Assembly: GCF_000244955.1 (NCBI RefSeq)
Contig: NZ_CM001439.1
Location: forward strand, 620,001-684,000
Source: Saccharomonospora marina XMU15
GTDB taxonomy: Bacteria; Actinomycetota; Actinomycetes; Mycobacteriales; Pseudonocardiaceae
Reading direction: 5' to 3'
Length of the DNA stretch: 64,000 bases
The notes beneath the pieces are model-generated. The model searched no databases and was not told where the DNA came from. It saw only the letters and a list, made by a program, of their open reading frames with translations. Every line of letters starts with the position of its first letter. Positions within the stretch are counted from its first letter, which is position 1. A program made the position numbers and the translations under genes. Shown here one piece after another: positions 50,898 through 59,860 of this stretch.

Positions 50898-53318
50898 TCA
50901 GGCCGCCCGCGTCAACGGTGCCGTCGCGGGTTCGAGCGCCAGCGAGAGCACTTGCCGAACGCTGCTCACCGGGTGCACCTCGAGTTGCTCGAGGATGTCG
51001 CCGGGCACGTCGTCGAGGTCGGGCTCGTTGCGCTGCGGGATGATCACCGTGGTGATCCCGGCCCGATGCGCCGCGAGCAGCTTCTGCTTGACTCCGCCGA
51101 TCGGAAGCACCCTGCCGGTCAACGACACCTCGCCGGTCATCGCGACGTCGGCCCGTACGAGCCTGCCGGTCAGCAGCGAGGCCAGCGCTGCCGTCATGGT
51201 GACGCCCGCCGACGGTCCGTCCTTCGGCACGGCACCCGCGGGGACGTGGATGTGCACACCACGCTCCTTGAGATCGGCCACCGCGAGCTCGAGTTCGGCG
51301 CCACGCGAACGCAGGTAGGACAGCGCGATCTGTGCCGACTCCTTCATCACGTCGCCGAGTTGTCCCGTCAGCGTCAGCCCCGTGCCGCCGGACTCCGGGT
51401 CCGCCAGCGAGGCTTCCACGTAGAGCACGTCGCCGCCCGCTCCGGTGACGGCAAGCCCGGTGGCCACTCCGGGCATGGAGGTGCGTTGCTCGCCAGGTGG
51501 CAGCGACGACTCCGGCAGGTGCCTCGGCCTGCCGAGGTAGCCGGCCAGGTCCTGCTCGTCGATGGTCACCGGCAGTCGGGCCTGCTGAAGTGCCACCCGC
51601 GTGGCCACCTTGCGCAGCACCTTCGCGATAGCGCGGTTCAGCTCCCGCACGCCCGCCTCCCGGGTGTACTCGCCCGCCATGCGGCTCAGCGCCCCGTCGG
51701 TGAGCACGACATCGCCAACACTCATGCCCGCGCGCCGCGACTCCCTCGGCAGCAGGTGGTCCCTGGCGATCGTCACCTTCTCGCGTTCGGTGTAGCCGTC
51801 CAGCGTCACCAACTCCATGCGATCGAGCAGCGGCGCTGGCACGGTCTCCAGCGCGTTGGCCGTCGCGAGGAACACCACATCGGACAGGTCGAGTTCGACC
51901 TCCAGGTAGTGGTCCCGGAAGGTGTGGTTCTGCTCGGGGTCCAGCACCTCGAGCAGCGCTGCCGTGGGGTCACCTCGGTAGTCGGCTCCCACCTTGTCCA
52001 CCTCGTCCAGCAACACCACCGGGTTCATCGAGCCGGCGTCCCGGATTGCCCGCACGATACGACCGGGGAGTGCGCCTACGTACGTGCGCCGGTGCCCGCG
52101 GATCTCCGCCTCGTCACGGACACCACCGAGCGCCACGCGCACGAACTCGCGGCCCATCGCCTTGGCGATCGACTCGCCGAGCGAGGTCTTGCCGACCCCG
52201 GGAGGGCCTGCCAGCGCGAGCACGGCACCCGAGTGCCGACCTGCGACGGTGGATTCGGCACGGCGCTGCCGGACGGCCAGGTACTCGATGATGCGTTCCT
52301 TCACGTCGTCGAGTCCGGCGTGGTCGGCGTCGAGCACCCGGCGAGCGCCCGCGATGTCGTGCACGTCGGTGGTTCGCGTGTTCCACGGCAGGTCGAGCAC
52401 CGTGTCGAGCCAGGTGCGGATCCAGCCGCTCTCCGGTGACTGATCGGAGGTGCGCTCCAGCTTCTGCACCTCCGCCAGCGCAGCCTCGCGGACGTGGTCG
52501 GGCAGGTCGGCGGATTCCACCCTGGTGCGGTAGTCGTCGGAGTCGCCGGAGTCACCGCCGCCGTTGAGTTCGCCGAGTTCCTTACGGATGGCCTCCAGCT
52601 GCCGCCTGAGCAGGAACTCCTTCTGCTGCTTCTCCATGTCAGCCTCTACATCCTTGCGGATGGTGTCGCTGACCTTCAGCTCGGCCAGGTAGGCGCGGCC
52701 GCTTTCCAGTGCCAGCTCCAGGCGAGCCGAGACGTCGAGGGTGCGCAGCAGTTCCAGTTTCTGGGCGGTATCGAGGTAGGGGGCGTTGCCAGCGAGGTCC
52801 GCGATGGCCGAGGGGTCGTCGACCTGCTGGACGGCGTCCAGCATCTGCCACACTCCCCGCTGCTGCAGCAGCGAGACCACGATCGACTTGAACTCCGTGG
52901 CCAGCTCGCGAGCCCGCTCGTCAGCGGCGGGTTCCGCGGCGGGCTCGGCCTTGGCCCAGCTCACCGCCGGACCGGAGGAGGCCGATACCTCATCGGCCGA
53001 GGCAGCGCGGTGGTAGGCCCGGTGCGTTCCGCGCAGCAGTGCCGCCGACCCACCGCCGGGAAGCCTGCCGAGGCGTTCCACCGTGGCGACCGTCCCGATC
53101 TCGGCCAGTGCGCCTTCCACCCGCGGCACCACGAAGACCTCGGCCTTCGTCGGCCGGGTCGACCTCACACCCGGTAGCGCGGCGCCGGAGCTCCTCCCGT
53201 TGACGGCTTCCACGGCGGCACGCGTCTGCTCGCCCGCCAGATCGAGCGGCACGATCATGCCCGGCAACAACACATCGTCATCGAGGGGAACAACGGGCAG
53301 CAGTTGCGTCCGTGTCAT
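50898..53318 (-). CDS. lon: ATP-dependent protease Lon
   Basis: An 806-residue Lon: an N-terminal LON domain (LLPVVPLDDDVLLPGMIVPL), helical middle, AAA module (Walker A GPPGVGKTS, VVLLDEVDK) and C-terminal serine peptidase with Ser703 in KDGPSAGV and Lys746, spaced 43 residues as in E. coli Lon. It degrades damaged and regulatory proteins. ATG 53318 has GGGAG ahead. A HAIR operator lies just upstream, so the gene should be repressed by HspR. Confidence 0.96.
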   Translation of the reverse strand: MTRTQLLPVVPLDDDVLLPGMIVPLDLAGEQTRAAVEAVNGRSSGAALPGVRSTRPTKAEVFVVPRVEGALAEIGTVATVERLGRLPGGGSAALLRGTHRAYHRAASADEVSASSGPAVSWAKAEPAAEPAADERARELATEFKSIVVSLLQQRGVWQMLDAVQQVDDPSAIADLAGNAPYLDTAQKLELLRTLDVSARLELALESGRAYLAELKVSDTIRKDVEADMEKQQKEFLLRRQLEAIRKELGELNGGGDSGDSDDYRTRVESADLPDHVREAALAEVQKLERTSDQSPESGWIRTWLDTVLDLPWNTRTTDVHDIAGARRVLDADHAGLDDVKERIIEYLAVRQRRAESTVAGRHSGAVLALAGPPGVGKTSLGESIAKAMGREFVRVALGGVRDEAEIRGHRRTYVGALPGRIVRAIRDAGSMNPVVLLDEVDKVGADYRGDPTAALLEVLDPEQNHTFRDHYLEVELDLSDVVFLATANALETVPAPLLDRMELVTLDGYTEREKVTIARDHLLPRESRRAGMSVGDVVLTDGALSRMAGEYTREAGVRELNRAIAKVLRKVATRVALQQARLPVTIDEQDLAGYLGRPRHLPESSLPPGEQRTSMPGVATGLAVTGAGGDVLYVEASLADPESGGTGLTLTGQLGDVMKESAQIALSYLRSRGAELELAVADLKERGVHIHVPAGAVPKDGPSAGVTMTAALASLLTGRLVRADVAMTGEVSLTGRVLPIGGVKQKLLAAHRAGITTVIIPQRNEPDLDDVPGDILEQLEVHPVSSVRQVLSLALEPATAPLTRAA

Positions 53319-53335
53319 CAGTTCGCTCCCGTCTT

Positions 53336-53356
53336 GTTGAGTACCTTTCACTCAAC
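53336..53356. promoter_or_regulatory. HspR operator (HAIR)
   Basis: GTTGAGT, seven bases, ACTCAAC fits the HspR-associated inverted repeat CTTGAGT-N7-ACTCAAG at all but the outermost pair, and the spacer is exactly seven. It lies 18 bases before the lon start, in the gap behind the GNAT gene. HspR control of lon is known in Streptomyces. Confidence 0.85.
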
Positions 53357-53402
53357 TTTCTGGAGCGCCTTTTTGTTTCCCCTCGTCGTTCGCCTGCAGC
53401 GA

Positions 53403-54326
53403 TCACCGAGCGGGCAGCCGGTACCACGACGTCCACAGCGGCCGGTAGCCGTGGGAGTACCAAAACGGTGTGGATCGGGGGTTGGCCAGCGCGTGATGCA
53501 GCAGCACCACCTCAACGCCCGACTCGTCGAACACCTGGTGCGCGTGAGCGGTGAGCGCCGAACCCACCCCCGTGCTTCGCGCTTCCTCCGCCACGTTGAG
53601 AGACGCCAGGTACCCCACCCGTTCGGCCGCGACGTGTCCGCTGATCCAGTCGGAGTCGGGCGGCAACTGGATGTGCAACAGGCCGAGCGGCTTGCCGTAC
53701 ACCTCCGCGATCCACAGTGCCGGTTGGGTGGCGTCGCGGGCGAGCAGGTCGCGGGTTTGCGCGCGCAGCGCCTCCTCCTCGCCCGGTCGCCGTGGCACGA
53801 GGCCGAACTGGGCGTCGTAGCGACGCAGCTCGAGTTGCAGGCGTAGCGCGGTGTCCAGGTCGGCAGGTTCGGCCGCGCGGATACGCACGCCGGGTACGGC
53901 GGGCGGCCCGCCACCGAGCCGGTCGGCCGGCCGCACCGCCAGCACCCGTGCGGGCGCGAAGCGGTGCCGCAGCAGTTCGGCCGACCCCGCGCTGTCCCTG
54001 CTCGGCCGGGTGACGACCGCGGCTGTATCTGGGTCACTGGCGGCCGTGTCCTCCTCGAGCAGTCGTTGCCAGGCGGCCAGCAGTGAGTCCAGCGCCTGCC
54101 CGGGGGAGTGGCCCGCAAGGCGCACGTCCAGCCGGTACTCGGCCAGCGGCCGCCACAGCGCCGCGCTGGAGGCGAGTTCGACGCGGGAGCGGGTCGCCAG
54201 CGCGGTCGCCTCGGCCACGGTCAACCGCGTCCCGTCGGAGTCGTCCCATGGCCTCGGCACAGGAAGCAGCGAGTCGGCCGCGCTGAGCCGCTTCGTGTGC
54301 TCGGTGACTATGGCTTCGATGTCCAT
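53403..54326 (-). CDS. GNAT-family N-acetyltransferase
   Basis: A 307-residue protein whose C-terminal half is a GNAT domain: VRIRAAEPADLDTALRLQLEL, LWIAEVYGKPLGLLHI, YLASLNVAEEARSTGVGSALTAHAHQ (acetyl-CoA loop) and PFWYSHGYRPLW. The N-terminal 150 residues are helical and not recognised. Substrate unknown. ATG 54326 is preferred to TTG 54338. The gene reads towards lon. Confidence 0.85.
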   Translation of the reverse strand: MDIEAIVTEHTKRLSAADSLLPVPRPWDDSDGTRLTVAEATALATRSRVELASSAALWRPLAEYRLDVRLAGHSPGQALDSLLAAWQRLLEEDTAASDPDTAAVVTRPSRDSAGSAELLRHRFAPARVLAVRPADRLGGGPPAVPGVRIRAAEPADLDTALRLQLELRRYDAQFGLVPRRPGEEEALRAQTRDLLARDATQPALWIAEVYGKPLGLLHIQLPPDSDWISGHVAAERVGYLASLNVAEEARSTGVGSALTAHAHQVFDESGVEVVLLHHALANPRSTPFWYSHGYRPLWTSWYRLPAR

Positions 54327-54563
54327 AGCTTCATCCAACCGGACATGGTATGAGGTAGGTCACTCAGGATCAGTTACGAAACGCGACGGGAGTCGGCGAT
54401 GGTGTCACCCCCGCCACCGCCAGGGCATCGCTACGTGTTGTCTCGTTAACCCTGTGGTGATGTCATAGGCGCGAAAAGAGGCCTTGATACGCCCTACGGG
54501 GTACAGTGATCCTCTCGTTCGCGGGCCGATCCCGAAAGGGTGCGTGTCACGGAAGGAGGGTGC

Positions 54564-57203
54564 ATGCCGGGCGCACACGACGAACCCGTCGGACCCAGTA
54601 CGGCTGCAGCCGAGACGCCTAACCAGCCCAGTGTCGCACCCGCATCCGCCGAAGCCCGCAGGGACGAGCGCAGGTTCCGCCTCTACACGATGGCGGTACT
54701 CACGGTCGGCCTCGCCGCCGCCGGTGCCGTCTCCGCATGGCTGCCTTTCGAGGGTTCGGTCCACCTGTGGTGGATCGGGCCACTGCTGGCGATCGCCTTT
54801 CTCGGCGCCGAGCAACTCGGTGTCAACGTCGACGTACGCAGCGGCATCTCCTGGACCATCTCCTTCACCGAGATACCGCTGGTCATCGGCTTCTTCGTCG
54901 CGCCGTTCGAGGTGGTGCTCGCCGCACACGTCGTCGCGGGTGTCACGACGCTGGTCGCCAGAAAGGTCACCGGCCGCGTGCTCTACAACGCGGGCGCCTT
55001 CCTGCTGGAGGTCACCAGCGCGTTCGCGGTCGCCGGGCTGGTCAGGCAGGCTCTCGGCAACCCGGAGCAGATGCCGTGGATCGCCGCGCTTGCAGGCACC
55101 CTCGCCGCACCGCTGGCGAGCACGCTGCTCGCCATGGCCGCGGTGCGGGTGCTGCGCCGCCGGATGCGGGCGGGCACCGTGCTCCGGCTCGCGGGCCGGA
55201 TCCTGGTAGTCGGTTTCGTCAACGCCTCTGTCGGTCTCACCGGTTACCTGGTGATCTCCAAGACCCCCGGTGCGTGGCCGATCGTGCTGGCCGTCAGCGT
55301 CGGCCTCGCCGCGCTGTACTGGGCCTACTCCGATCTGCTCCGTGAGCAGCGTGACATGGAGGCGCTCTCCGACGTCAGTCTCATGGTGGCCAGGTCCGGC
55401 AGGCTCGCGGCTTCCCGGCCGGCCAGCCGTGCCGACGAGATCGGCCTCGAGATCGACGTCGGCGACTGGTCGACGATCGCCGAGCGGATCAAGGACCAGC
55501 TCGCCGCGGCCAGGGTCGTGCTGCGGCTGCGACTGGAGGCCGACGAGCCGATGAGCACGGTGGTGGCGGGCGAGGAACTGCCCGCCACGTCGGTGCCCGG
55601 CGACGATGCGCTGCTGCGGCTGCCCGGCGCACACGTGCGCCACTTCCGTATCACGGAGGCCAACACCGAGGTGCGGGCCGCGTTGCTCGACCGTGGTGCA
55701 CAGGAGGCGTTGGTCGTGCCGCTTCGTAGCGCGAACCAGTTGCTGGGGGTCGTCGAGGCGCACGACAGGCTGTCGCGCTGGAGGGGCTTCGGCAAGTACG
55801 ACGTGCAACTGCTCGGCACCATGGCCAGCCACCTCGCCACCGCACTGGACAACCGCAGGTTGCTGGCCGCCCTGCGGCACGACGCCTACCACGACCCGCT
55901 GACCGGGCTGCTCAACCGCCCGGGCTTTCGCCAGGTCGCGGGCGAACCGCTGCGTGAGCACGCCCAGTCGGTGATGCTGCGCGTGGACCTGGACGTGTTT
56001 TCCACGGTCAGCGACGCACTCGGTTACGCGTGGGGCGACCGGATGGTCATAGCGGCGGGCAGGCGTATGCGTGACGCACTCGGAGCCGACGTACCGCTGG
56101 CCAGGCTGGAGGGGGCCTCGTTCGCCGCGCTGCTGGTCGGGTACGGGCCGGGGGAGGCGCACGACTTCGCGCAGCTGCTGCGCGAGCAACTATCCATGCC
56201 CTATCCCGTCGACAGGTTGAGCGTCGAGGCCAACGCGATGGTCGGGTACGCGGCGAGCACGGTGGAGGACAACGGCCAGCCGGTGGACGTGGATGCGCTG
56301 CTGCAGCGCGCCGACGTCGCGGTACGTGCCACGCGAGGCGGCGAGGAGGTCAAGGCCTACGTGCCGAGCATGGGCCAGATCTTCCTGCGGCGGTTCCAGC
56401 TGGTCACCCAGTTCCGGCAGGCGCTGGAGGATGGGCAGGTCAGCGTTCACTACCAGCCGAAGGTGTCGCTGCCGGGCAAGCATGTGCTCGGGGTCGAGGC
56501 ACTGGTGCGCTGGCAACACCCCGAGTTCGGCAGGGTGGACCCCGACGAGTTCGTTCCCGCGGTGGAGGCCGCGGGCCTCGTCGGCGCACTGACCTCCTTC
56601 GTGCTGGACAAGGCGCTGGACAGGGTGCGTCGCTGGATGGACGAGGGGCTGCGCATCTCGGTCGCGGTGAACCTGTCGGTGCGAAACCTCGCCGACGCGG
56701 AGTTCCCCGGCAAGGTCGCAGACGCGCTGACGCGGTTCGGCGTGCCCGCGGAACTGCTGACCTTCGAGCTGACCGAGTCGGGCGTGATGGCGGACCCGCA
56801 GCGGGCCCTGCCCATCCTGCGCGAGTTGCACGGGTTGGGCATCGAACTCGCCGTGGACGACTTCGGCACGGGCTACTCCTCGCTCGCCTATCTACGGCAG
56901 CTTCCGGTGGACCAGGTCAAGATCGACAAAAGCTTCGTGCTCGGTATGGGTACCGATCTTTCCGACCTGGCGGTGGTGCGTTCGATCGTCGAACTCGGCC
57001 ACTCGCTCGGCCTCACGGTGGTGGCCGAGGGCGTGGAGGAGGACGTTGCGCGAGACCAGCTCGAGGCGATGGGTTGCGACGTGGCGCAGGGCTACCTGAT
57101 CTCGCGGCCGCTGTCGGAGGAGCGGCTGGAAGCGTGGTTGCAGGCGCGGACGGCACGCTCCTTCGACCGGCAGGCCGAAGCCGTGCTGACGTTGCTCAGC
57201 TGA
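54564..57203 (+). CDS. Membrane GAF/degenerate GGDEF/EAL protein
   Basis: This 879-residue protein has six or more N-terminal membrane helices (about 35-255), a GAF-like domain (about 330-435), a GGDEF domain (about 445-600) and an EAL domain (about 615-865). The GGDEF signature is replaced by LEGASFA, so cyclase activity is unlikely. EAL keeps GVEALVRWQHP, NLSVRNL, ELTES, DDFGTGYSS, KIDKSF and AEGVEE, so it is probably an active c-di-GMP phosphodiesterase. ATG 54564 has GGAAGGAGGG upstream. Confidence 0.9.
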   Translation: MPGAHDEPVGPSTAAAETPNQPSVAPASAEARRDERRFRLYTMAVLTVGLAAAGAVSAWLPFEGSVHLWWIGPLLAIAFLGAEQLGVNVDVRSGISWTISFTEIPLVIGFFVAPFEVVLAAHVVAGVTTLVARKVTGRVLYNAGAFLLEVTSAFAVAGLVRQALGNPEQMPWIAALAGTLAAPLASTLLAMAAVRVLRRRMRAGTVLRLAGRILVVGFVNASVGLTGYLVISKTPGAWPIVLAVSVGLAALYWAYSDLLREQRDMEALSDVSLMVARSGRLAASRPASRADEIGLEIDVGDWSTIAERIKDQLAAARVVLRLRLEADEPMSTVVAGEELPATSVPGDDALLRLPGAHVRHFRITEANTEVRAALLDRGAQEALVVPLRSANQLLGVVEAHDRLSRWRGFGKYDVQLLGTMASHLATALDNRRLLAALRHDAYHDPLTGLLNRPGFRQVAGEPLREHAQSVMLRVDLDVFSTVSDALGYAWGDRMVIAAGRRMRDALGADVPLARLEGASFAALLVGYGPGEAHDFAQLLREQLSMPYPVDRLSVEANAMVGYAASTVEDNGQPVDVDALLQRADVAVRATRGGEEVKAYVPSMGQIFLRRFQLVTQFRQALEDGQVSVHYQPKVSLPGKHVLGVEALVRWQHPEFGRVDPDEFVPAVEAAGLVGALTSFVLDKALDRVRRWMDEGLRISVAVNLSVRNLADAEFPGKVADALTRFGVPAELLTFELTESGVMADPQRALPILRELHGLGIELAVDDFGTGYSSLAYLRQLPVDQVKIDKSFVLGMGTDLSDLAVVRSIVELGHSLGLTVVAEGVEEDVARDQLEAMGCDVAQGYLISRPLSEERLEAWLQARTARSFDRQAEAVLTLLS

Positions 57204-57279
57204 ACCGCTCGCCCGGCGGCGACCCCACTGTCGGGCACGAAGGCGGCTCATGTACTCTTTCTCCAGGCTCGTTGAGCAG

Positions 57280-57352
57280 GCCCCTTTAGCTCAGTCGGCA
57301 GAGCATCTCCATGGTAAGGAGAAGGTCTACGGTTCGATTCCGTAAAGGGGCT
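57280..57352 (+). tRNA. tRNA-Thr (GGT)
   Basis: A complete 73-base cloverleaf: acceptor GCCCCTT/AAGGGGC, anticodon loop ATGGTAA with anticodon GGT, T-loop TTCGATT. It lies 14 bases ahead of tRNA-Met in the conserved order before rpmG. Confidence 0.96.
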
Positions 57353-57366
57353 CGGTGTCTGTATGA

Positions 57367-57439
57367 GGCGGTGTAGCTCAGTCGGTAGAGCAAGCGGCTC
57401 ATAATCGCTGTGTCGCCGGTTCGAGTCCGGCCACCGCTA
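57367..57439 (+). tRNA. tRNA-Met (CAT), elongator
   Basis: A 73-base cloverleaf with anticodon loop CTCATAA (CAT) and T-loop TTCGAGT. The acceptor closes with a G-T pair. The D-arm and acceptor are those of elongator rather than initiator tRNA. Confidence 0.93.
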
Positions 57440-57470
57440 CGCTGTTTCGATGAGAGAGTAAGGAGCCGTT

Positions 57471-57635
57471 GTGGCTGCCACCGACGTGCGACCGAAGATC
57501 ACGCTGGCGTGCGAGGAGTGCAAGCACCGCAACTACATCACCAGGAAGAACAAGCGTAACGACCCGGATCGCCTGGAGATGAAGAAGTTCTGCCCGAACT
57601 GCGGAACCCACAGGGTGCACAAAGAGACGCGCTGA
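57471..57635 (+). CDS. rpmG: 50S ribosomal protein L33
   Basis: A 54-residue protein ([22 protein letters not shown], then [17 protein letters not shown]) with the four Cys of zinc-binding L33. GTG 57471 is preceded by AAGGAG. It follows the two tRNA genes, as in mycobacteria, and ends at the terminator at 57652. Confidence 0.97.
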   Translation: MAATDVRPKITLACEECKHRNYITRKNKRNDPDRLEMKKFCPNCGTHRVHKETR

Positions 57636-57651
57636 CGCATCGAGTTCGACG

Positions 57652-57682
57652 AAGCCGCCCCTGCATCAGGGGCGGCTTTGTT
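57652..57682 (+). terminator. Terminator after rpmG
   Basis: The hairpin AGCCGCCCCTG with loop and its complement ends in TTTGTTGT. It separates rpmG from the protease gene. Confidence 0.85.
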
Positions 57683-57797
57683 GTGTGCAGCGATGCTGTT
57701 GGAAAAATCCCAACGATCGTAGCTACCGGCACTGAGTAACGGAGATCACTCTGTCGGGTGAGACCAACCGGTTTCCCCTGCGAAAGTGAGTTGCCGT

Positions 57798-58889
57798 ATG
57801 AGAACAGTGTCGAGATCCGCGATCACCCTTGCGGCCAGTGCGCTCGCGCTCGGTCTGCTCGCCCCAACCGTTGCCTCCGCCACGAGTATCGAGGGCTACT
57901 CCAGTGACGTGCAGCAGGCGGCGGTCGCCGAGATCACCTCGACGGAGGGCATCACCCCTGCCGCGGCCGAGGAGATCCTGCGTGTCCAGTCCGACAGTGT
58001 CGAGACGCTGAACGGCGTCCTCGACCAGCTCGGCGACCAGCAGGCTGGAGGTTACCTCGACGACTCGGGAATGCCCGTCGTCAACGTCCTCGACGAGGCC
58101 ACGGCGGCCGAACTCGCACCGTCCGGTGTCGCCGCTCGCGTGGTCGACCACTCGGCGGCCGAGTTGCGGTCCGCACGCGAGGCACTCGAGGCGGTACCCG
58201 CCGTGGCCCACACCGCCATAGCCGTTGATCCAGAGACCAACCAGGTTGTGCTCACCGTGGCCGAGGAAGCCGATGACGCTGCGGCCGCCGACCTGCTCGC
58301 GGCGGCCGCTCGCTTCGGTGACGCGGTACGCGTGGAGCACGTCACGGGCGGTCTGCACAAGGCCATCTACGGCGGCGAGGCCATCACCGGCGGAGGCAGC
58401 CGGTGTTCTGCCGGGTTCAATGTCAACTCCGGTGGCCAGCTCTACATCGTTGACGCGGGTCACTGCACGGGCGCGGTGTCGCAGTGGAACGTCGGTCCTT
58501 CTGTGGCCGCCAGCTTCCCCGGCAACGACTACGGCCTGATCCGCAACGACACCGGAAGCGGTCCCGGTGCGGTCACGCTATGGGACGGCTCTGCTCAGGC
58601 CATCAACTCGGCGAGTAACGCCACCGTCGGCCAGCGGATCTGCAAGAGCGGCAGCACCACGGGGCTGACCTGCGGTGTCGTGCAGGCCACCAATGTGACT
58701 GTCAACTACTCCCAGGGTGCGGTTCACCAGCTGATCCAGACGTCGGCGTCGGTGAACTCGGGTGACTCCGGCGGCTCGCTGTTCGCCGGAAGCACCGCGC
58801 TGGGCATCACGTCCGGCATGGGCGGCGGTAGTTCCTTCTTCCAGCCGGTGGTGGAGGCGCTCAACGCCTACGGGGTCTCGCTGAACTGA
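57798..58889 (+). CDS. Secreted S1-family serine protease with pro-region
   Basis: A 363-residue protein with a signal peptide (RSAITLAASALALGLLAPTVASA), a pro-region of about 165 residues and a chymotrypsin-like mature domain. The triad is seen in VDAGHCTG (His), PGNDYGLI (Asp) and GDSGGSLF (Ser), as in streptogrisins. It is monocistronic, with terminators on both sides, and sits between rpmG and hadA, which adjoin each other in mycobacteria. Confidence 0.93.
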   Translation: MRTVSRSAITLAASALALGLLAPTVASATSIEGYSSDVQQAAVAEITSTEGITPAAAEEILRVQSDSVETLNGVLDQLGDQQAGGYLDDSGMPVVNVLDEATAAELAPSGVAARVVDHSAAELRSAREALEAVPAVAHTAIAVDPETNQVVLTVAEEADDAAAADLLAAAARFGDAVRVEHVTGGLHKAIYGGEAITGGGSRCSAGFNVNSGGQLYIVDAGHCTGAVSQWNVGPSVAASFPGNDYGLIRNDTGSGPGAVTLWDGSAQAINSASNATVGQRICKSGSTTGLTCGVVQATNVTVNYSQGAVHQLIQTSASVNSGDSGGSLFAGSTALGITSGMGGGSSFFQPVVEALNAYGVSLN

Positions 58890-58910
58890 CCCGAATCGCG
58901 TCCGATCGCG

Positions 58911-58949
58911 GTGGTCGGGCGGCGCCGCTTCGCCGCGCCGCCCGACCAC
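58911..58949 (+). terminator. Terminator after the S1 protease
   Basis: A perfect 15 bp stem (GTGGTCGGGCGGCGC and its complement) with a nine-base loop and no T-run, 21 bases after the stop. This is the stem-only type frequent in high-GC actinobacteria. Confidence 0.8.
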
Positions 58950-58980
58950 GCCGTGTGGCGGAGGCGGTAACCTGCAGCGC

Positions 58981-59424
58981 GTGCCACTGGACCCCTCCTT
59001 CATCGGGCGTACCTACCCGCCGACGAGCACCTACGAGGTCAGCCGCGCGAAGATCGCTGAGTTCGCCGATGCCATCGGCGACCCCGCCCCGCTTTACCGA
59101 GACCCGGAAGCGGCCAAGGCGGCGGGGTATCCGGACGTGATCGCACCACCCACCTTCCTGACCATCATCAACCTGGCCTCGATCAACGCCATCGTCGCCG
59201 ACCCGGAACTGGGACTGGACTACTCCCGCATGGTGCACGGCGACCAGCGTTTCACTCACCACCGACCGGTCCGAGCGGGCGACGAGTTGCGGCTGACCAC
59301 ACACATCGTGGACATCTTCACCCGCGCGGGAAACGACTTTCTCAACGTCCGCGCCGACATCAGCACGGTGGCCGACGAGCCGGTCTCCACCACCCACGCC
59401 CAACTCGTCGTCCGTGGAGAGTGA
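58981..59424 (+). CDS. hadA: (3R)-hydroxyacyl-ACP dehydratase subunit HadA-like
   Basis: A 147-residue hot-dog fold of the FAS1-like dehydratase type (YEVSRAKIAEFADAIGDPAPLYRDPEAAKAAGYPDVIAPPTFL, then GDQRFTHHRPVRAGDEL). HadA is the stabilising subunit that forms a heterodimer with HadB and dehydrates long-chain hydroxyacyl-ACP in FAS-II. The GTG start 58981 begins at the family N-terminus. The gene lies 4 bp before hadB. Confidence 0.92.
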   Translation: MPLDPSFIGRTYPPTSTYEVSRAKIAEFADAIGDPAPLYRDPEAAKAAGYPDVIAPPTFLTIINLASINAIVADPELGLDYSRMVHGDQRFTHHRPVRAGDELRLTTHIVDIFTRAGNDFLNVRADISTVADEPVSTTHAQLVVRGE

Positions 59425-59428
59425 GGCA

Positions 59429-59860
59429 ATGGCGGAGCGTGAAGTGATGACCAAGCCGCGGCCCGAAGTCGGCGACGAGTTGCCCGCGTTGAGCGTTCAC
59501 GTGACGAGGGAACAGCTCGTGCGCTACGCGGGTGCCTCACTCGATTTCAACCCGATCCACTGGAACGAACGTTTCGCCAGGAGCGTCGGGCTACCGGACG
59601 TGATCGCGCACGGGATGCTCACGATGGCACTCGGCGGGCGCATGATCACCGATTGGCTCGGCGACCCGGGACGTGTCGTCGAGTACGGCGTTCGCTTCAC
59701 CCGGCCGGTTGTCGTCGCGGACGACGCAGGCGCACTCGTGGAGTTCACCGGCAAGGTCGGCGAAGTCCGCGACGACGGCACCGCGCGCATCGACATCACC
59801 GCCAAGTTCGAAGGTAAGACGGTGCTGGGCAGGGCTCAGGCCGTGGTGCGGATCAACTGA
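59429..59860 (+). CDS. hadB: (3R)-hydroxyacyl-ACP dehydratase catalytic subunit HadB-like
   Basis: A 143-residue MaoC-like hot-dog protein with the catalytic hydratase motif YAGASLDFNPIHWNE and PDVIAHGMLTMALGG. It pairs with HadA. In mycobacteria hadC follows; here the next gene is a convergent lipoprotein gene (8 bp overlap), so no hadC is present. ATG 59429 has GGAGAGTGAGG ahead. Confidence 0.93.
   Translation: MAEREVMTKPRPEVGDELPALSVHVTREQLVRYAGASLDFNPIHWNERFARSVGLPDVIAHGMLTMALGGRMITDWLGDPGRVVEYGVRFTRPVVVADDAGALVEFTGKVGEVRDDGTARIDITAKFEGKTVLGRAQAVVRIN

Noticed and set aside
54405-56189. Long open frame of 594 codons opposite the EAL protein
   Set aside because: The residues are Gln/Arg/His-rich with no motif, and the plus-strand protein has clear membrane, GAF, GGDEF and EAL features.
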